Shown here one piece after another: positions 62,569-64,000 of a stretch of DNA of 64,000 nucleotides. The notes beneath the pieces are model-generated. The model was given only the letters and a program-made list of their open reading frames with translations, was not told the origin of the DNA and did not search any database. The stretch comes from Anastatus disparis (Eukaryota > Arthropoda > Insecta > Hymenoptera > Eupelmidae). How positions within the stretch are numbered: position 1 is the first letter of the stretch; each line of letters starts with the position of its first letter. The stretch covers positions 1,860,001 to 1,924,000 of the forward strand of contig JAFFSR010000239.1 in the NCBI GenBank assembly GCA_017163975.1, given 5' to 3'. Both the position numbers and the translations under genes were made by a program.

Positions 62569-62760
62569 CTTAGGAAGTAGCCACGAATAGACCGTGTCGG
62601 GTCGTGTCGACGAAAAATGAGTTCGACATCTATTAAATTGAGACTCTATGCTCATTGACCATTGGTTCAAAAGGCGATCATAGAGTCTTAATATAATAGA
62701 TGTTAAACTCATTTTTCGTCGTCACGACACGACACGGTCTATTTCTGGCTATTGTCTTAG
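62569..62760. repeat. Long near-perfect inverted repeat (about 80-bp arms, 28-base loop)
   Basis: The left arm (62569-62650) and right arm (62679-62760) are reverse complements over about 80 bases with few mismatches. Shared blocks are ATAGACCGTGTCG, CGACGAAAAATGAGTT, CATCTATTA and AGACTCTATG. The loop is 62651-62678. It could be a young fold-back/MITE insertion, or a hairpin-RNA source if transcribed within CanA pre-mRNA. Confidence 0.85.
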
Positions 62761-63013
62761 GGGAGGTTTCCCCTACTTTTTCAATCAGCACGATTTTCCG
62801 TAACTGTTGTGTGTTTCATATATTCCAATGCGATTCAAGTGAGATAATTGTATGCTTATATACATATACCTTAAGTTTTGTTCTTTATTCTTTAAAAATT
62901 AATTTTTCTTTTAATATATGCGTCGTTTAACTTACATTAAAGAGGCGGAAGTATGACGGGGAGGGAAGAGAAAAAAAATAGCGATGAAGCGTGAATCTGC
63001 AATGAGGTGTTTT

Positions 63014-63042
63014 CTTACCTGAAACAAAGTAAAAAAAAAGAA
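63014..63042 (-). promoter_or_regulatory. Candidate recursive-splice (ratchet) site in the first visible CanA intron
   Basis: On the gene's strand a long pyrimidine tract, CTTTTTTTTTACTTTGTTTC, runs directly into CAG|GTAAGA, with the junction between 63019 and 63018. A strong 3' splice site fused to a strong 5' splice site with no exon between is the signature of recursive splicing of long insect introns. The site lies at least 21.4 kb upstream of the exon at 41616, in a suitably long intron. It could instead be an ordinary donor of an unseen exon, but the preceding sequence is pyrimidine-rich and not exon-like. Confidence 0.55.
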
Positions 63043-63822
63043 CATCGTTAATACCATGATGTATAAAATGCAATATTTCTTAAAAATGTATAATAACGTA
63101 GGGAAGCTAACACGTTAGCAATTATCTTTCATGCAGCGTTAATGGAGTCTTCGGTACGAGGATTATGAAATATTAAAATAATACCTCTTCATTTTTATCA
63201 GGTGCATCGTGTTTGCATGATAATTATTTTTTCTTTTAAACTCCTTTTCTACTTTTAATTTTTAAAGTAACAACGAATTTAAAATCATTACTTTGATCAA
63301 AATAACACGAGGATACCACTCAATTTTAGAGTTAATTTCGCCTCCAGTAACTGAACTTCTATTTCGAAACGACTTGCACTACTGGCGATCAGTTCGAAAC
63401 TTTGAAGTTAACTTGAAACTTGAGGTTATGTCGAACAGTCGATATAGTATATTTCTTTTTTTTTCTAAAACTATTAATTTTCTTAGCATTGTAAGTTTTA
63501 TTTTATTTAATATTTTATTATTTTTAAATGATTTGTTAAACTTAGATTGTTTAAGCGAGAATTGAATGAAAGGAAAAAAAGGGAAAACAAATGAATGGCT
63601 TAGTTTGAAATAAAAGTTTGGAATGAAATAAAAGAGAAAATAAAGTATATATATGTGTTGAAAAGTTTATAAAGTTAGTGGCTCATGCACTTTCAGTTGA
63701 ATTCGTTAGTTTTGAAAGTGTTAAATGACCGGTCGTCTTCATCCTATTAAGTGCTGTTGTACGCAAACGTTAAGCACTTTATCATCTAACGCACATACAC
63801 ACACGTATACATGTAAAAGTGA

Positions 63823-63842
63823 TAGAGAGAGAGAGAGAGAGA
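63823..63842 (+). repeat. (GA)n microsatellite
   Basis: A short GA run near the right end of the window. Nothing else recognisable was found between 63043 and 64000. Confidence 0.85.
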
Positions 63843-64000
63843 AACTTAACAAAAGGGCACCGCAATAAATTCTATATATCGCTTCTCGATCAAACTCTAA
63901 CAAGTGTTTGCATACACGTGTAAACTCCTATTCTGTTGAGGCATGAAAAAAAGGAAAAAAAATAAGAATCCAAAGAAGAAAGAAAAGAAGGTGGAAATGA

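Larger units (their letters stand above)
41617..64000 (-). other. First visible CanA intron, more than 22 kb, reaching the window end
   Basis: No first coding exon (about 18 residues, ending in phase 1) was recognised here, so the start codon probably lies beyond 64000. The sequence is A/T-rich with many repeats: three MITE-like elements, three SINE copies, a hairpin-bearing repeat, a long hairpin at 62569-62760, GA/CT microsatellites and a candidate recursive-splice site near 63018. Open frames on both strands are low-complexity and not supported as genes. Confidence 0.75.

Overview
This is a window of very A+T-rich animal nuclear DNA, full of long T/A homopolymers and simple repeats. It holds one recognisable gene, on the minus strand: the catalytic A subunit of calcineurin (PP2B, CanA). 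Eleven coding exons lie between 41616 and 8024, and their codon phases agree across every junction. Joined, they give 498 visible residues with all the expected family landmarks: metal ligands, calcineurin-B helix, calmodulin-binding segment and autoinhibitory segment. Only about 18 N-terminal residues appear to be missing, judged from the offset to human numbering. The protein reads as an insect enzyme. The strongly A+T-rich introns suggest Hymenoptera (a parasitoid wasp or similar), but that assignment is an inference.

Layout from left to right: 1-7634 is downstream/3'UTR-type sequence with a few higher-complexity islands (5119-5240; a possible 3' exon at 7548-7634). 8024-10006 holds the three C-terminal exons. 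10007-28685 is an 18.7-kb intron with an extraordinary stretch almost lacking AG on the sense strand (17713-18546), a candidate in-frame microexon (25272-25298) behind a second AG-free zone, and repeats. 28686-41616 holds the other eight exons, from the N-terminal exon through the phosphatase core to the calcineurin-B-binding helix. 41617-64000 is the first visible intron (more than 22 kb). It carries several MITE-like elements, SINE copies, a long hairpin and a candidate recursive-splice site at 63014-63042. The first coding exon is not visible and probably lies beyond the right end.

Mobile DNA: five copies of one tRNA-derived SINE (tRNA-like head with anticodon-position CGT); two TTAA-flanked terminal-inverted-repeat elements; three further inverted-repeat elements; and a two-copy family with a covarying hairpin. 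I found no second protein gene. The remaining open frames are low-complexity translations of A/T-rich introns or of SINEs. The most interesting signals concern splicing: the AG-depleted zones, the phase-compatible microexon upstream of the calmodulin-binding exon, and the recursive-splice site.
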